This document shows, piece after piece, positions 29,702 through 40,047 of a stretch of 64,000 nt of DNA. This DNA comes from Rheum nobile (taxonomy: Eukaryota; Streptophyta; Magnoliopsida; Caryophyllales; Polygonaceae). How positions within the stretch are numbered: the stretch's first letter is position 1; each line of letters begins with the position of its first letter. The stretch spans positions 186,001 to 250,000 of the forward strand of contig WOAB01000321.1 in the NCBI GenBank assembly GCA_027886185.1, read 5' to 3'. A program made the position numbers and the translations under genes. The notes under the pieces were generated by a model. It was not told the DNA's origin and ran no database searches. It worked only from the letters and a program-made list of their open reading frames with translations.

Positions 29702-30680
29702 TGTGTAATAATAACTCCGTTGTTCTCGGAATAATGTTAAGCCTCGTGTGTGCGTGTGCGTGTGTGTGTTTGTGTGTTGTGTTAATTTGGGTCGACATGA
29801 TTGTCACCCTGAGATTTAAGCTTTGTGCCGCTCTTAATAACATTAACGTGTTTCAGTAAAGTGTGTTTGGTAATTAAATAAGATATGTGTCCGAGTGCAC
29901 ATGATTAATAAACCTTCGACGAGTAGTGCAGCTAAGTTATAGTGCAGCTAGGAAAACTCGTCTCGAATTTGATCATAGTACGTTCTCTTTTCAATCTGGA
30001 TTCGCTGTATGCGATGAGGTTGGTTGTGAACTGAAGCATCTCGGTCAACTTTTAAATCATTTCTGTGTGTAACTTTAATGTTCCTTAGCAGTTGTCATAA
30101 TTTCCTTTAAGGCTCATTTCAGTTGGAGTCTTCTCTTCAGTGCATATCTTAATTGTTAAATCATTCCGTGAAAGTGCCGGGTTATATATCGTTCCCTCGG
30201 TTTTTATTCAAGGGACAATGATAGTAAACGGTCACGATCACTCGAACCACTCTGCTTTGTACCCTTGCTAGTCTATTCAGTAGACTAACCCATGAACTTT
30301 GTTCTCTGCATGTGGGATGGTGTCATCCGTTCGATTTGGCACATCAGGAGTTGATTCCCGGAGTTTAAGTAACCTATTGAAGGATAAGAAGCTTGCAGAC
30401 GAAGAATTAAAAGTCAGTGTTTTAAGCTGTTAAGTGTTTTAAGATTGTTAAAGTGTTACTTCAATGTATCTTCATAATTTAGCCATGTTATAAGTTGGCT
30501 CTTTAAAGTCTTCCGTTGTGTAATTTAAAGTCTTTCGTTGTTTAATCTTTCCATTATTATGTAATTATGTTATGTATTTAAGCTTAATTGTTCTGGAAAA
30601 GCCTGGGGTGACTTTGGACGGTAAAGTCTGAGGTCACTGGCATGTAATATCTCCGGTATAAATTGGGGGTGTTACAGTTA

Positions 30681-30692
30681 TGGTATCAGAGC
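30681..30692 (+). promoter_or_regulatory. Primer-binding site of element B
   Basis: TGGTATCAGAGC, four bases after the LTR end. Confidence 0.93.
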
Positions 30693-31232
30693 AATGGTTT
30701 TAAAATTCTTGGCCTATTGTTAGGTTTGAGAATTTTCGAAAATTAATTTTGAAACTGTTTTCAAACCTAGTTTATATTTAAAAAGAAATTTTGAGAATTT
30801 CAATGTTAAGAGTTATAAGTAACTCGATGATTTAATTTAAATGATTTAGCTTTTGAATTTCAAATGCTACTTATAATTGGTTTATAAAAGTGTTGTGTTA
30901 TAAGCAAGTTTAAAGGTCTGAAGTTTGAAAGTGAGGTTGTTGATAAGTGGTTTCAAACTTCTGCAAGCTTCAAGTGTTACTTATTCCTTAGATCCATTCT
31001 TAGGAATATTGTCTATTCTAGGGATTGATGTCATTTAAAGGTTGACATTTCTCCCAGGTTCTCAGTCTTTAGTGAGCAGAAGAAGGTCGTTCTTGCAGTT
31101 AACAGTGAAGGATAGTCAGACTAATATAAAGTTATTAGTTTGGACCCCTATAATCTGTATCATGACGTATTTGACTATAGTGTCATAATTAAGTTGGATA
31201 AGTTGTAAAGTAACGTTATGATTCACCAGAAG
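30693..31232 (+). other. Untranslated leader of element B
   Basis: About 540 bp without coding signal between primer site and gag; longer than in element A. Confidence 0.6.
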
Positions 31233-32540
31233 ATGGTGAACACAAGGAACACAGCCCATGCTGGTGCTGAACCAAGATTGATTCTGAGGAGAGCCGCTAA
31301 TCAAGGGGAAGAGCGTGAGGCTGCTTCTAACAATAACCAGGGAGGCAATGGCCAAGCTCATGCCAACGCTCCGATGTTGTTTGATGCTGCAGCAGTGGAG
31401 GCAATTCGAGGAATTGTCATGCAGGCAATCACAGATGTTATGCGACCAGTTGCACCACAAGCACAAGGTGGTCCAGTTCCTCAGACTATTCCTGAAGTTG
31501 AGGAGTCAGTGGAGCAAGTATCTCGGATCAATGTTGTTAGGGACAGAGGAACTTATGGGCAAGCATTAAAAGCCGTGAGTTCAATGAGGCCTGACAGCTA
31601 TGACGGTACTGGAGAACCAGTCAGGGTGACATATTGGTTCTCACATATGGAACGGTTGCTCCGGAACATTAATTGCACTGAGGCTGGGAAAGTGCACATC
31701 GCCTCTCTTCAACTCAAGGATGTGGCTAGCGAATGGTGGGAGAGCACCGGTCTGGCAGATCATCCCGAGCTGAATTGGAGCATGTTTAAAACAAAGATGA
31801 CTGACCGTTTCTTTTCCCGTGCTATGAGGGAGGAGAAGCATAAGGAATTTATGTACCCGCAGACTGATGGGTTAAAGGTGACTGAGCTCGCAGCTAAGTT
31901 CAATCACTTGATGCAGTACGCTGGACCTGAGGTGTCAACCGAGGAGCAAAAGATCTGGTACTTCCATGGATGGATGAATCCAGAGATCAAGCCTCTAATG
32001 TTGCGTCATGGTTGTTCTACGTTAGAACAATATGTGGATGCAGACTTCAAGACAGAAGTCACATTGGAGGAGTCTTCCCTTAAGTGGGAAAAGCAAGTTA
32101 AGGGAAAGGATGGGCAACAGGATCACCAGGTTGGTTCATTCAAATGACCGGCATCGCCTACCAAGTTTGAGAAGTCTGGTCGTGCTAAGACCGAGACAAC
32201 TCAGTCTGACTCTGCCAGAGGCTTAGGTTGGAGCAACGGAGTAATTCAGTGCCACAACTGTGGTGAAGTTGGGCATAAAAGTTTTAATTGCCAAAAGGAC
32301 AAGAGAGTATGCCATAATTGTGGAAGAGAAGGCCACATAAAAACATACTGCAGACTGAAGGGTCAGGGACCAATGCAGTCTTATCAGGCATCAAATGTTG
32401 GAGGTGGGCAGAACCCAAGGCCAATGGTATCTACTCCTGAGCAGTCCATGGCTCGTAATAAAGGCAAAGCGCCTATGGGGTCTTCAGGCCAAGGGCAACG
32501 ACTCTTCATAATGAGCCAAGCCGATAGAGAAGAACCTTGA
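31233..32540 (+). pseudogene. gag of element B with one in-frame stop
   Basis: The frame opens MVNTRNTAHAGAEPR (an alternative ATG lies 15 bases upstream, but the element A start matches MVNTRN). It holds the Gag core (EWWESTG, FSRAMREEKHKEFMYPQTDG) and two CCHC knuckles (CHNCGEVGHKSFNC and CHNCGREGHIKTYC). One TGA at 32145 interrupts it, where element A has CGA (Arg in SFKRPASPTK). Otherwise 435 codons are open to the TGA at 32538. The remarkable conservation of gag in an element lacking pol fits a parasite that supplies its own coat protein, but the stop now disables this copy. Confidence 0.93.
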
Positions 32541-33353
32541 TCCATTAAGTTGTATTTGTGTTAAGTCTTTCTGTAAGATTAAGGAGTAACGATGTGTGTC
32601 GGTAATCTCCGTAGCATCGTGAACTGGTTGTTCAACTTCTGTCAGTTAATGTAATGTTTAACGATAATGAAGTGTTTCCTTGTTTTGGAAAATTCTGAAT
32701 GCGTTATCAGTACAAATTAGTTGTTCATACGAAACCCCGTAAGTGTCGAGAACAACTTATGCCAAGTAAGGATAATGACTGTCGGACTTATGGTGATGGA
32801 ATTTTGTGGGCAACGTAGATGTTCATCCCCTATGTGATTAATTACAGGGTCGACTCTACTGCTGTTTAAATCTAAATCCATTCCTAAGATTCGTCTTCAT
32901 TCATAGAGTATGTCATCTATAAGGCTGGGTGCAACTCTTTGAGGAAGATTAAGTTGAGGAGTTATTGCTCCAGGATGAAAGGTTGCAGTTAAGGATGGGA
33001 TATGTTGATGATCCCGATGTATTACAGATTCCGTAAAGAGAATTGTCTACGCATCTAAGGAGTACTGTGGTAAGCGTTATCTCATACGCTGAGTTCTTCC
33101 AAGATTTCTAAGGAAAGGGAATGAACTTGTAGAGTTTTGTTCAGAGAGATCATGAGATATCTCTCATGCATAAGTTTGTGCCATAAGCTTTGAGGCGGAT
33201 GAATCATTTTCAGTATGATGTCCTAAGGAATTAAGAATAATATCTCTGGTGATCCATTTCAAGGATGAAGTGATTAAGGATGTTGGATCCAGGTGGTAAG
33301 ATTGGTGTTGAGGCAGTATCCTCATTGGCTTAATGCAAGTTTCGGGGTAACTT
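32541..33353 (+). other. Non-pol filler of element B
   Basis: The space where protease, RT, RNase H and integrase should be holds about 810 bp with no recognisable domain in any frame. It may be heavily decayed pol ends or foreign sequence. Confidence 0.6.
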
Positions 33354-33371
33354 CTTTTAAGGGGGAGGTGA
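33354..33371 (+). promoter_or_regulatory. Polypurine tract of element B
   Basis: Purine-rich AAGGGGGAGGTGA just before the right LTR, as in element A. Confidence 0.85.
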
Positions 33372-36176
33372 TGTGATACCCCGTATTTTTGTAAGGTTAT
33401 TTTGGGAATTTTTGGAATTTTCCCGAACACCCGTTTTGTACTTCGGATTTAATACAGAGAGTTTAAGACATTCTGTAATGTGCTATATCTCTGTAATATT
33501 TTTCTCAGTGAAATAAAATACAGACGACGTGCTTTGGATGTTAATTACTCATTCGTGTACGATTAATTTTGATCCCGGGTTAATGTTGATTTCGTCCAAG
33601 GCCAATGAAGGCGAAGCCAGGGTGGCGGCGCCCGCCGTGGGTATGGTGGCGCCCGCCGTCGCTGGGCTCGAGGAGCCGGCGGGTCTCCTCCTAGATGGGG
33701 ACGCCAGGCCTATGGGGGCGCCCTCCGCATTTATGGCGGCGCCCGCCGCATTTATGGCGGCGCCCGCCGTATTTATGACAGCGCCCGCCGTCGTTGTTGT
33801 CCGGAGGTCCTTGCCCGAAGGTCGCCGGCGAGCCTCTGACATCGCCGATTTAGCCCTCCACGTCGCCTTGCTAGCCATGATGATGTTCCCTGGCATTTGG
33901 CTATAAATAGAGAAGGTTTGGGATCGGATTGAGCACAGAATCAAGCTTAAATCCCTCCAAAATCTCTCGCCGGAGTTTCGTGTGCCTCGCCGGAGTTGTG
34001 CAAGTGCTCGCCGGTGTCGTTTGGTGGTGTTTCCAGAAGCCCTTTTTAAGCCTTTTGGTTGCCCTTGGAAGTCAGAACCCAGGCAAGGCAGAAAGGGGTC
34101 GAAACGCGCATCATTTGGTGAGTTTTCGTTGCTCACCGATGTTCTGGGCTCGTCACGGCAACCGCCGTGTTCGTGGCGGCGCCCGCTGTGATGAACACGG
34201 CGCCCGCTGTGATGAACACGGCGCCCGCCGTGATGAACACGGCGACCGCCGCCAGTGGCCAGAAGCCCTTTGTTGGCTTGGTCTTGGTGGTCGTCGTTGT
34301 GGCGTCGTTTCTTTCGGTTTCTTTCGTCTTTCCTTAGATTCGTACTAGTTTATGTCGGATCTAACTTAGGGTTTCTTTATGGGTCGACTCGAAGGTCGTT
34401 GTGCTGTCGGAGCTATACCCTTGTCGAGCCCGGAATCCCGTCGTCGTTAAGCTCGTTCCAACTCTGCGGATTAAGGCAAGTGGCGGTTCGTTGTTGCTTA
34501 ATCATTCCATGTTTCATTAATTATCAATTAGTTAATTGTTAATTAAATTGGAGTGAACTGTTGTTTTGCTTGGGAACTAATTTCATAAATAAACATGATT
34601 AAAGTAATGTTATGATAGGTTGTATATCTGTTAGAACAACGCTATTATATGTGATAATTACCGTGATGGTATTGTTGTGAATTTAATCTTAATGCTAGAA
34701 TAGCATGTGGGTTAATAGGAAAACTAATCCAAGTAAGGATTAGCCATTTCTATTATCTCTATGTTTAAGTTGACTGCCTGGATGGCTTTAATGTGATTAA
34801 TTATTGTGTTAGACTGTTTAGTTAACACGAGTGTTCATAGGAACGCTAATCCAAGTAAGGATTAGTCATTTCTTTATAACTTAATGTTCGTAGGAACGCT
34901 AATCCAAGTAAGGATTTGTCGTTTCTTTAAATCGTAATACTCCTCGGGTTAATTTCCGGATAATAATTTAAGGGTCATGACCTATGCTTCTTATCCACCG
35001 TTAGGATCTGAAGTGTTTTAAGCGCCTTACAAGCGTCATTGGATGAGCATAATTGCAGTCCTGTGTATTAAGCACTTAGCTAGTGCAATTGGGGTGGACG
35101 TAACTGTCACCCTATAAATTAAAGTGTAAGCACTGTGGCAGTGCAATCTGGGTGAACGCAAGATCACCTTGTGTAATAATAACTCTGTTGTTCTCGGAAT
35201 AATACCTTGTGTAATAATAACTCTGTTGTTCTCGGAATAATGTTAAGCCTCGTGTGTGCGTGTGTGTGTTTGTGTGTTGTGTTAATTTGGGTCGACATGA
35301 TTGTCACCCTGAGATTTAAGCTTTGTGCCGCTCCTAATAACATTAACGTGTTTCAGTAAAGTGTGTTTGGTAATTAAATAAGATATGTGTCCGAGTGCAC
35401 ATGATTAATAAACCTTCGATGAGTAGTGCAGCTAAGTTATAGTGCAGCTAGGAAAACTCGTCTCGACTTTGATCATAGTACGTTCTCTTTTCAATCTGGA
35501 TTCGCTGTATGCGATGAGGTTGGTTGTGAACTGAAACATCTCAGTCAACTTTTAAATCATTTGTGTATGTAACTTTAATGTTCCCTAGCAGTTGTCATAA
35601 TTTCCTTTAAGGCTCATTTCAGTTGGAGTCTTCTCTTCAGTGCATATCTTAATTGTTAAATCATTTCATGAAAGTGTCGGGTTATATATCGTTCCCTCGG
35701 TTTTTATTCAAGGGACAATGATAGTAAACGGTCACGATCACTCGAACCACTCTGCTGTGTACCCTTGCTAGTCTATTCAGTAGACTAACCCACGAACTTT
35801 GTTCTCTGCATGTGGGCTGGTGTCATTCGTTCGATTCGGCACATCAGGAGTTGATTCCCGGAGTTTAAGTAACCTATTGAAGGATAAGAAGCTTGCAGAC
35901 GAAGAATTAAAAGTCAGTGTTTTAAGTTGTTAAGTGTTTTAAGATTGTTAAAGTGTTACTTCAATGTATCTTCATAATTTAGCCATGTTATAAGTTGGCT
36001 CTTTAAAGTCTTCCGCTGTGTAATTTAAAGTCTTTCGCTGTTTAATCTTTCCATTATTATGTAATTATGTTATGTATTTAAGCTTAATTGTTCTGGAAAA
36101 GCCTGGGGTGACTTTGGACGGTAAAGTCTGAGGTCACTGGCATGTAATATCTCTAGTATAAATTGGGGGTGGTACA
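33372..36176 (+). repeat. Right LTR of element B (2805 bp)
   Basis: Starts TGTGATACCCCG and ends GGGGGTGGTACA, one base different from the left LTR end. Longer than the left LTR through extra minisatellite units and a tandem duplication of about 39 bp (ACCTTGTGTAATAATAAC repeated, about 35166-35243). Confidence 0.94.
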
Positions 36177-36181
36177 ATCGT
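36177..36181. repeat. Target-site duplication ATCGT of element B, right
   Basis: Matches 27941-27945 exactly. Confidence 0.92.
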
Positions 36182-36950
36182 TTGAATTGGTGAAAACAGG
36201 GAGTATATCATCATAAATAGCAGATGGAGTTTTGAAATTTGGAAGTGGCAAATCTTGACTATGTTGAGAAATGCCGGAAGATTTAAAATAAGGAAATTCC
36301 GTTTCATGAAAAACGACATCTCGTGAAATAATGGTTTTCTTATGCGTAAAATCATATAGTTTGTAACCTTTGGTACCGGGTGGGTAGCCAAGAAAAATGC
36401 ATTCAATGGAGCGAGGTTCAAATTTGTGTGGGCATTGTGAATGGGTGGATGCGAAGCATCGACACCCAAAAACACGCAAATGAGAATAGATAGGGGGTTT
36501 GCAAAAAAGTTTTTCAAAAGGAGTTTTGTTTTGCAAAGTTCGACTTGGCATGCGATTAATCAAGTAAGTAGTGGTAAGGATGACATCTCCCCAAAAAACT
36601 TTCGGTAAATGAGATTGAAAAAGAAGTGCACGAGCAACGTTTAAGAGATGTCTATGTTTGCGTTCAGTAACACCATTTTGTTGCGGAGTATTGATGCAAC
36701 TAGTTTGATGTAAAATGCCTTTGGAGGAGTAAAAAGCAAAACATTTAAATTCTGGTCCATTATCACTTCGAACAATCTTAACTCTTGTAGAAAATTGATT
36801 TTCGACAAGATTGACAAACTGAATAATAAGGGGTCGAGCCTCGGCCTTGCTTTTCATAAGATAAATCCATGTAAATTTAGAATAATCATCCACAATGGTT
36901 AAGAAATAACGTGCACCTGTTGTTGGTGATTTTAGTGAAATCATTTTCAT
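36177..36950 (-). pseudogene. Copia integrase core
   Basis: From 36950 the minus strand reads GARYFLTIVDDYSKFTWIYL, then IVRSDNGPEFKC and NTPQQNGVTERKHRHLLNVA. The D-D-E catalytic triad is visible (VDDYS, SDNGPEF and the E in NGVTERKH), followed by the GKQ-like tail (VFGCRCFASTH, FEPRSIECIFLGYPPGTKGY). The zinc-binding N-terminus is missing at the 36953 breakpoint. The frame is open down to the ATCGT site of element B. Confidence 0.93.
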
Positions 36951-36955
36951 TTAAT

Positions 36956-37791
36956 GTGATCGGGATTCATGCGACACTAAGAGAACTCATTTCGTTATAA
37001 CGCGAGCTCGGGTGTGTGGAGTACACGCTTGTGTAAACGACTTGAGTATCAAAGGGAAACAAAGTATATGTTACATGTAAGGGTCAAGTTCTCTTGAAAC
37101 AGCTTGTAAAAGCTCAAGTTCCCTAGAAATAGTTTCAGGAAAGGGAACTAGACATTAGTTCATTTCTTGTGAAGGGAACTGAGCGTCATTTCCCTTCTAC
37201 GGGACTAGAAGCACGTGTATGGCTGGTTGATTTTCTTGGAACGTGTTTCATGTGCTTGTAACTGTTGGTAAAACCAACTATGTAACCGCTATAACCGTCA
37301 TAACCACTTTGTAACTGATAGTAACTGTTGGTAACTGTTGTGGGTCAGTTGGCAATGGTTGATAACCGCTGAAAACAGTTGTAACTGTTTCCAACTGCCG
37401 CTGTAACTTCCCTTAACTTCCGTAACTGATTCTGAAAGTTCTCCCTAATGCATATATAAAGGATTTCGGGATTTAGTGTTGGATATACACAAGTAATCTG
37501 TGATTCTACAAAACTTGCTGAACTTGTTGGAAGTCGAAATCCAAAAACACAATTTCTATAAGTTTAGTTTTCTTGAGAAGCCTTGAAAGGGACTAGTAGA
37601 TTTGTCTTATCTGAGGCTTATAAGGGGCAAAATACTGATTTCGGAAAGTGTTCATCACGATTCAAATCTTATCTGAATACAGCCGTCATCGATTGATCCC
37701 TTGGAGAGTCGTGTTCTGCATCAGTTCCCTACCGCAGTTCCCAAGACGTACAGAGTTCCTAACAATCGAAATCAGTATTTTTATTTAATCA
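36956..37791 (+). repeat. Probable 5' LTR and leader of a second copia element
   Basis: The segment upstream of the copia gag at 37792 begins TGTGATCGGGATTC right at the breakpoint of the other copia. It has a TATA box (TATATAAAG, 37453-37461) and a dense run of AACTG, CAGTTG and AACCG motifs (37259-37440). No partner LTR and no clear primer site were found, so the LTR/leader border is unknown. Confidence 0.5.
37453..37461 (+). promoter_or_regulatory. TATA box of second copia LTR
   Basis: TATATAAAG about 340 bp before the gag start, just after the MYB-like motif cluster. Confidence 0.5.
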
Positions 37792-39165
37792 ATGGCGTCT
37801 GTGCGTGAGATGACTACGAAGTTCCAAAAGCTGGAAAAATTTAAAGGGATGGATTTCCGTCGTTGGAAAAAGAAGATGCATTTCCTCTTGACCACCCTCA
37901 AGGTGGTATACGTCCTATCCACTCCCATGCCGGAGTTAGTCGATGATGAACCACTTGAGGTCGTGAGGAAAAAGAGCAAATGGGAGAATGATGACTACAT
38001 CTGCCGAGGCCACATCTTAAATGGTATGTCAGATTCCCTTTTCGATGTGTACCAAAATATTGAATCCGCTAAGGATCTTTGGGACTCTTTAGAGTCCAAA
38101 TATATGGCTGAAGATGCTTCTAGCGTAAAGTTCCTTGTGAGCAACTTCAACACCTATAAAATGGTAGATGCTCGGCCAGTGATGGAGCAATTTAATGAGA
38201 TACTACATATCTTGGGGCAATTTGCCCAGCACAAATTGAAGATGGACGAGTCCATCTCGGTGTCAAGTATAATTGACAAGTTGCCTCCATCCTGGAAAGA
38301 CTTCAAGCATATGTTAAAGCACAAGAAGGAAGATATTTCCCTTGTGGAATTGGGAAGCCATTTGCACATCGAAGAGGGTCTTCATTCGCAAGAGAAAGGT
38401 AAAGGAAAAGAGACTCCTGGTTCTTCCACCGTTAATATGATGGAAGAAGGTTTCCAGAAGGGTAACAAGAACAAGGGCAAGAAAAGGCCCTTCAATAACA
38501 CAAACAATGGTTCTAACAAGAAACCCAAGGGAACTGGGTGTTGGAATTGTGGTAAAGCTGGACATTTCAAGAAGGATTGTCGTGCTGGAAAGGGGAAGAA
38601 GGGAAATGCTCCCAACCAACCTGCTCAAGGGTCTAAGGATCAAGGGCAGAAATCTCATCAAGGTCAGAATGGAACTAGGTCCTCTAAGGGAACTGGTCCC
38701 TCTTTAGAAACATTTCCTAGTGTGGATTTAGTTCCTAATATTTCTGAGGCTTTCTTTATGCAGGATGATGAGATAGCATGGTGGGTTGACTCAGGTGCCA
38801 CCACTCACGTGAGTAGGGACAAGTCGATGTTCAAATCATTCGTAGATGTGGATGATGGACATGTCCTTCATATGGGAAACGAGTCAACGACCCCCATCTT
38901 AGGCAAAGGCCAAGTGGAGTTAGAGTTCTCATCTGGGAAGACTTTAATTCTGGAAAATGTGTTGTATGTACCCAGAATAAGGAAAAACTTAGTCTCTAGT
39001 ACCATCCTTAACAAGCAAGGTTTTCGGCAAGTGTTTGAAGCCGATATATTTATATTATCGAAGGGCGGAGTATTTGTTGGTCGTGGTTATCTATGTAATG
39101 GAATGTTTAAACTTAGTATTAATAAAGTTATGAATTCCCATGTAAGCACAAGCAACATCATTTGA
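37792..39165 (+). CDS. Copia Gag-protease, truncated after pre-integrase
   Basis: A 457-codon frame starts MASVREMTTKFQKLEKFKGM. Residues about 15-200 form a UBN2-type Gag (FRRWKKKMHFLLTTLKVVYV, LWDSLESKYMAEDASSVKFL). A basic region and one CCHC knuckle follow (CWNCGKAGHFKKDC, about residue 248). The protease is intact in its core, WWVDSGATTHVSRDKSMF (about 330-347), with the D-S-G triad and VLYVPRIRKNLVSS later. The GAG-pre-integrase motif begins (YLCNGMFKLSIN), then coding similarity stops near 39140 where hAT sequence begins on the other strand. The last eight or so residues and the stop come from the junction. Integrase, RT and RNase H are missing. Confidence 0.9.
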   Translation: MASVREMTTKFQKLEKFKGMDFRRWKKKMHFLLTTLKVVYVLSTPMPELVDDEPLEVVRKKSKWENDDYICRGHILNGMSDSLFDVYQNIESAKDLWDSLESKYMAEDASSVKFLVSNFNTYKMVDARPVMEQFNEILHILGQFAQHKLKMDESISVSSIIDKLPPSWKDFKHMLKHKKEDISLVELGSHLHIEEGLHSQEKGKGKETPGSSTVNMMEEGFQKGNKNKGKKRPFNNTNNGSNKKPKGTGCWNCGKAGHFKKDCRAGKGKKGNAPNQPAQGSKDQGQKSHQGQNGTRSSKGTGPSLETFPSVDLVPNISEAFFMQDDEIAWWVDSGATTHVSRDKSMFKSFVDVDDGHVLHMGNESTTPILGKGQVELEFSSGKTLILENVLYVPRIRKNLVSSTILNKQGFRQVFEADIFILSKGGVFVGRGYLCNGMFKLSINKVMNSHVSTSNII

Positions 39166-40047
39166 AGAAGCATTATCAACCGTCACAGTAAAAAGATTAT
39201 TATCCAAACCCCAATAGGTTAAGCAATCATCAATAGTCCTACCAATATCATGTCCTTTATGACTAGAAATGAGACAAAAATTAATGACCTTCTTTTGCAA
39301 ATTCCAGTCATTATCAATGAAATGGGCAATGACACACATATAATTATCCCTTTGTGAGGATGTCCAAGTATCCGTAGTCACACATACCCGCTGACATGAA
39401 TTTGTAAAAAACTCTTTCAACTTTTCTCTTTCCCTAGTATAAAGTTTAACGCAATCACGTTGAATTGTACGGCGTGAAGGCATCTTAAACTGAGGACAAA
39501 CAATAAAAAATACATTTCTTAAGCCATCTTTCTCTACGGATCTATAAGGCATCTCATCTCTAATCACCATTTCAACAATAGCCTCTCTCACCACATTAGT
39601 ATCAAAGCTCCAATTTTTGATTTTCATGCCATTTTCACCCAAATTTTCAAGGACAAGTTGAGTTTGTGTACATTTTTCCTTATTCGTTGGATTGTTCTTG
39701 TAGTTTTCAAAATGATTCTTCATATTCATTGTGCCATTCTTGTTAGAATCGCAGGCGTAAGTAGCTCCACAATATTTGCACCTTGCCTTTCGAAGATTGT
39801 TTTCATTAAAATATTCTTCATAGGCAACCCAATATTCAGTTGTTGTTTTTCTCCTCTTTTTAACATGTTCTCGAACAATTCTTTGTTGTGAGGAGCCTCC
39901 ACTGGGCTTCTCTTCAACCTCTTCAACATTGACTTCTTCAAAATTTTCTAAAGAATCATGGCTTTGCTTAGTTTTCTCTTCCGTAGCCGTAAGGGCAGGA
40001 CCTCTAGCTGATCTAGTGCGTGTCATAATTTGTCCGCCAATGATCAA
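39091..40047 (-). CDS. hAT transposase N-terminal part
   Basis: The frame starts near 40047; a downstream ATG (MTRTRSARG, 40023) is also possible. A BED-type zinc finger lies at residues about 85-125 (CKYCGATYACDSNKNG, MKNHFENYK). The transposase core follows: AIVEMVIRDEMPYRSVEKDG, VCVTTDTWTSSQRDNYMCV with the first catalytic Asp in TTDTW, and TVTVDNASSNDVACAY with the second Asp. The protein ends after about 318 residues at the copia junction. The later catalytic Glu and the C-terminal dimerisation domain are missing. The terminal 10-15 residues are out of family, so true hAT sequence stops near 39140. Confidence 0.88.
   Translation of the reverse strand: MIIGGQIMTRTRSARGPALTATEEKTKQSHDSLENFEEVNVEEVEEKPSGGSSQQRIVREHVKKRRKTTTEYWVAYEEYFNENNLRKARCKYCGATYACDSNKNGTMNMKNHFENYKNNPTNKEKCTQTQLVLENLGENGMKIKNWSFDTNVVREAIVEMVIRDEMPYRSVEKDGLRNVFFIVCPQFKMPSRRTIQRDCVKLYTREREKLKEFFTNSCQRVCVTTDTWTSSQRDNYMCVIAHFIDNDWNLQKKVINFCLISSHKGHDIGRTIDDCLTYWGLDNNLFTVTVDNASSNDVACAYMGIHNFINTKFKHSIT

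Larger units (their letters stand above)
27946..30676 (+). repeat. Left LTR of element B (2731 bp)
   Basis: Starts TGTGATACCCCGTATTTTTG and ends GGGGGTGTTACA. It holds GC-rich 21-bp minisatellites on both sides of the TATA box, three CTAATCC/GGATTAG hairpins (29256-29450), a chain of hairpin pairs (29551-29701) and a GT-rich microsatellite (about 29750-29785). Confidence 0.94.
27946..36176 (+). mobile_element. Element B: Tekay/Del-like gypsy, gag-only non-autonomous copy
   Basis: LTRs at 27946-30676 and 33372-36176, ATCGT duplications, primer site (30681) and polypurine tract (33354-33371) make it structurally complete. The interior has only gag (31233-32540) plus about 800 bp without any recognisable pol. 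LTR starts and gag are clearly related to element A. The two LTRs look almost identical by eye, suggesting recent insertion. It lies inside the minus-strand copia element and so is younger than it. Confidence 0.94.
25389..36953 (-). mobile_element. Ty1/copia element, minus strand, split by element B
   Basis: A 3' LTR (about 25389-26007), polypurine tract, RNase H, RT and part of integrase (26015-27945) continue beyond element B as integrase core (36177-36950). Gag and protease are absent; the sequence breaks off near 36953, where another copia fragment in the opposite orientation starts. The domain order INT-RT-RH is that of Ty1/copia. The short LTR (about 200 bp without the TRIM) suggests an Ale/Retrofit-like lineage, which is tentative. 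Confidence 0.9.

Noticed and set aside
29746..29790. Z-DNA-type regulatory GT tract
   Set aside because: A short GT microsatellite in an LTR; no further evidence for function.
36956..37460. Possible riboswitch or structured leader in the copia LTR
   Set aside because: Repeated AACTG/CAGTT motifs pair with each other by chance; no known fold recognised.
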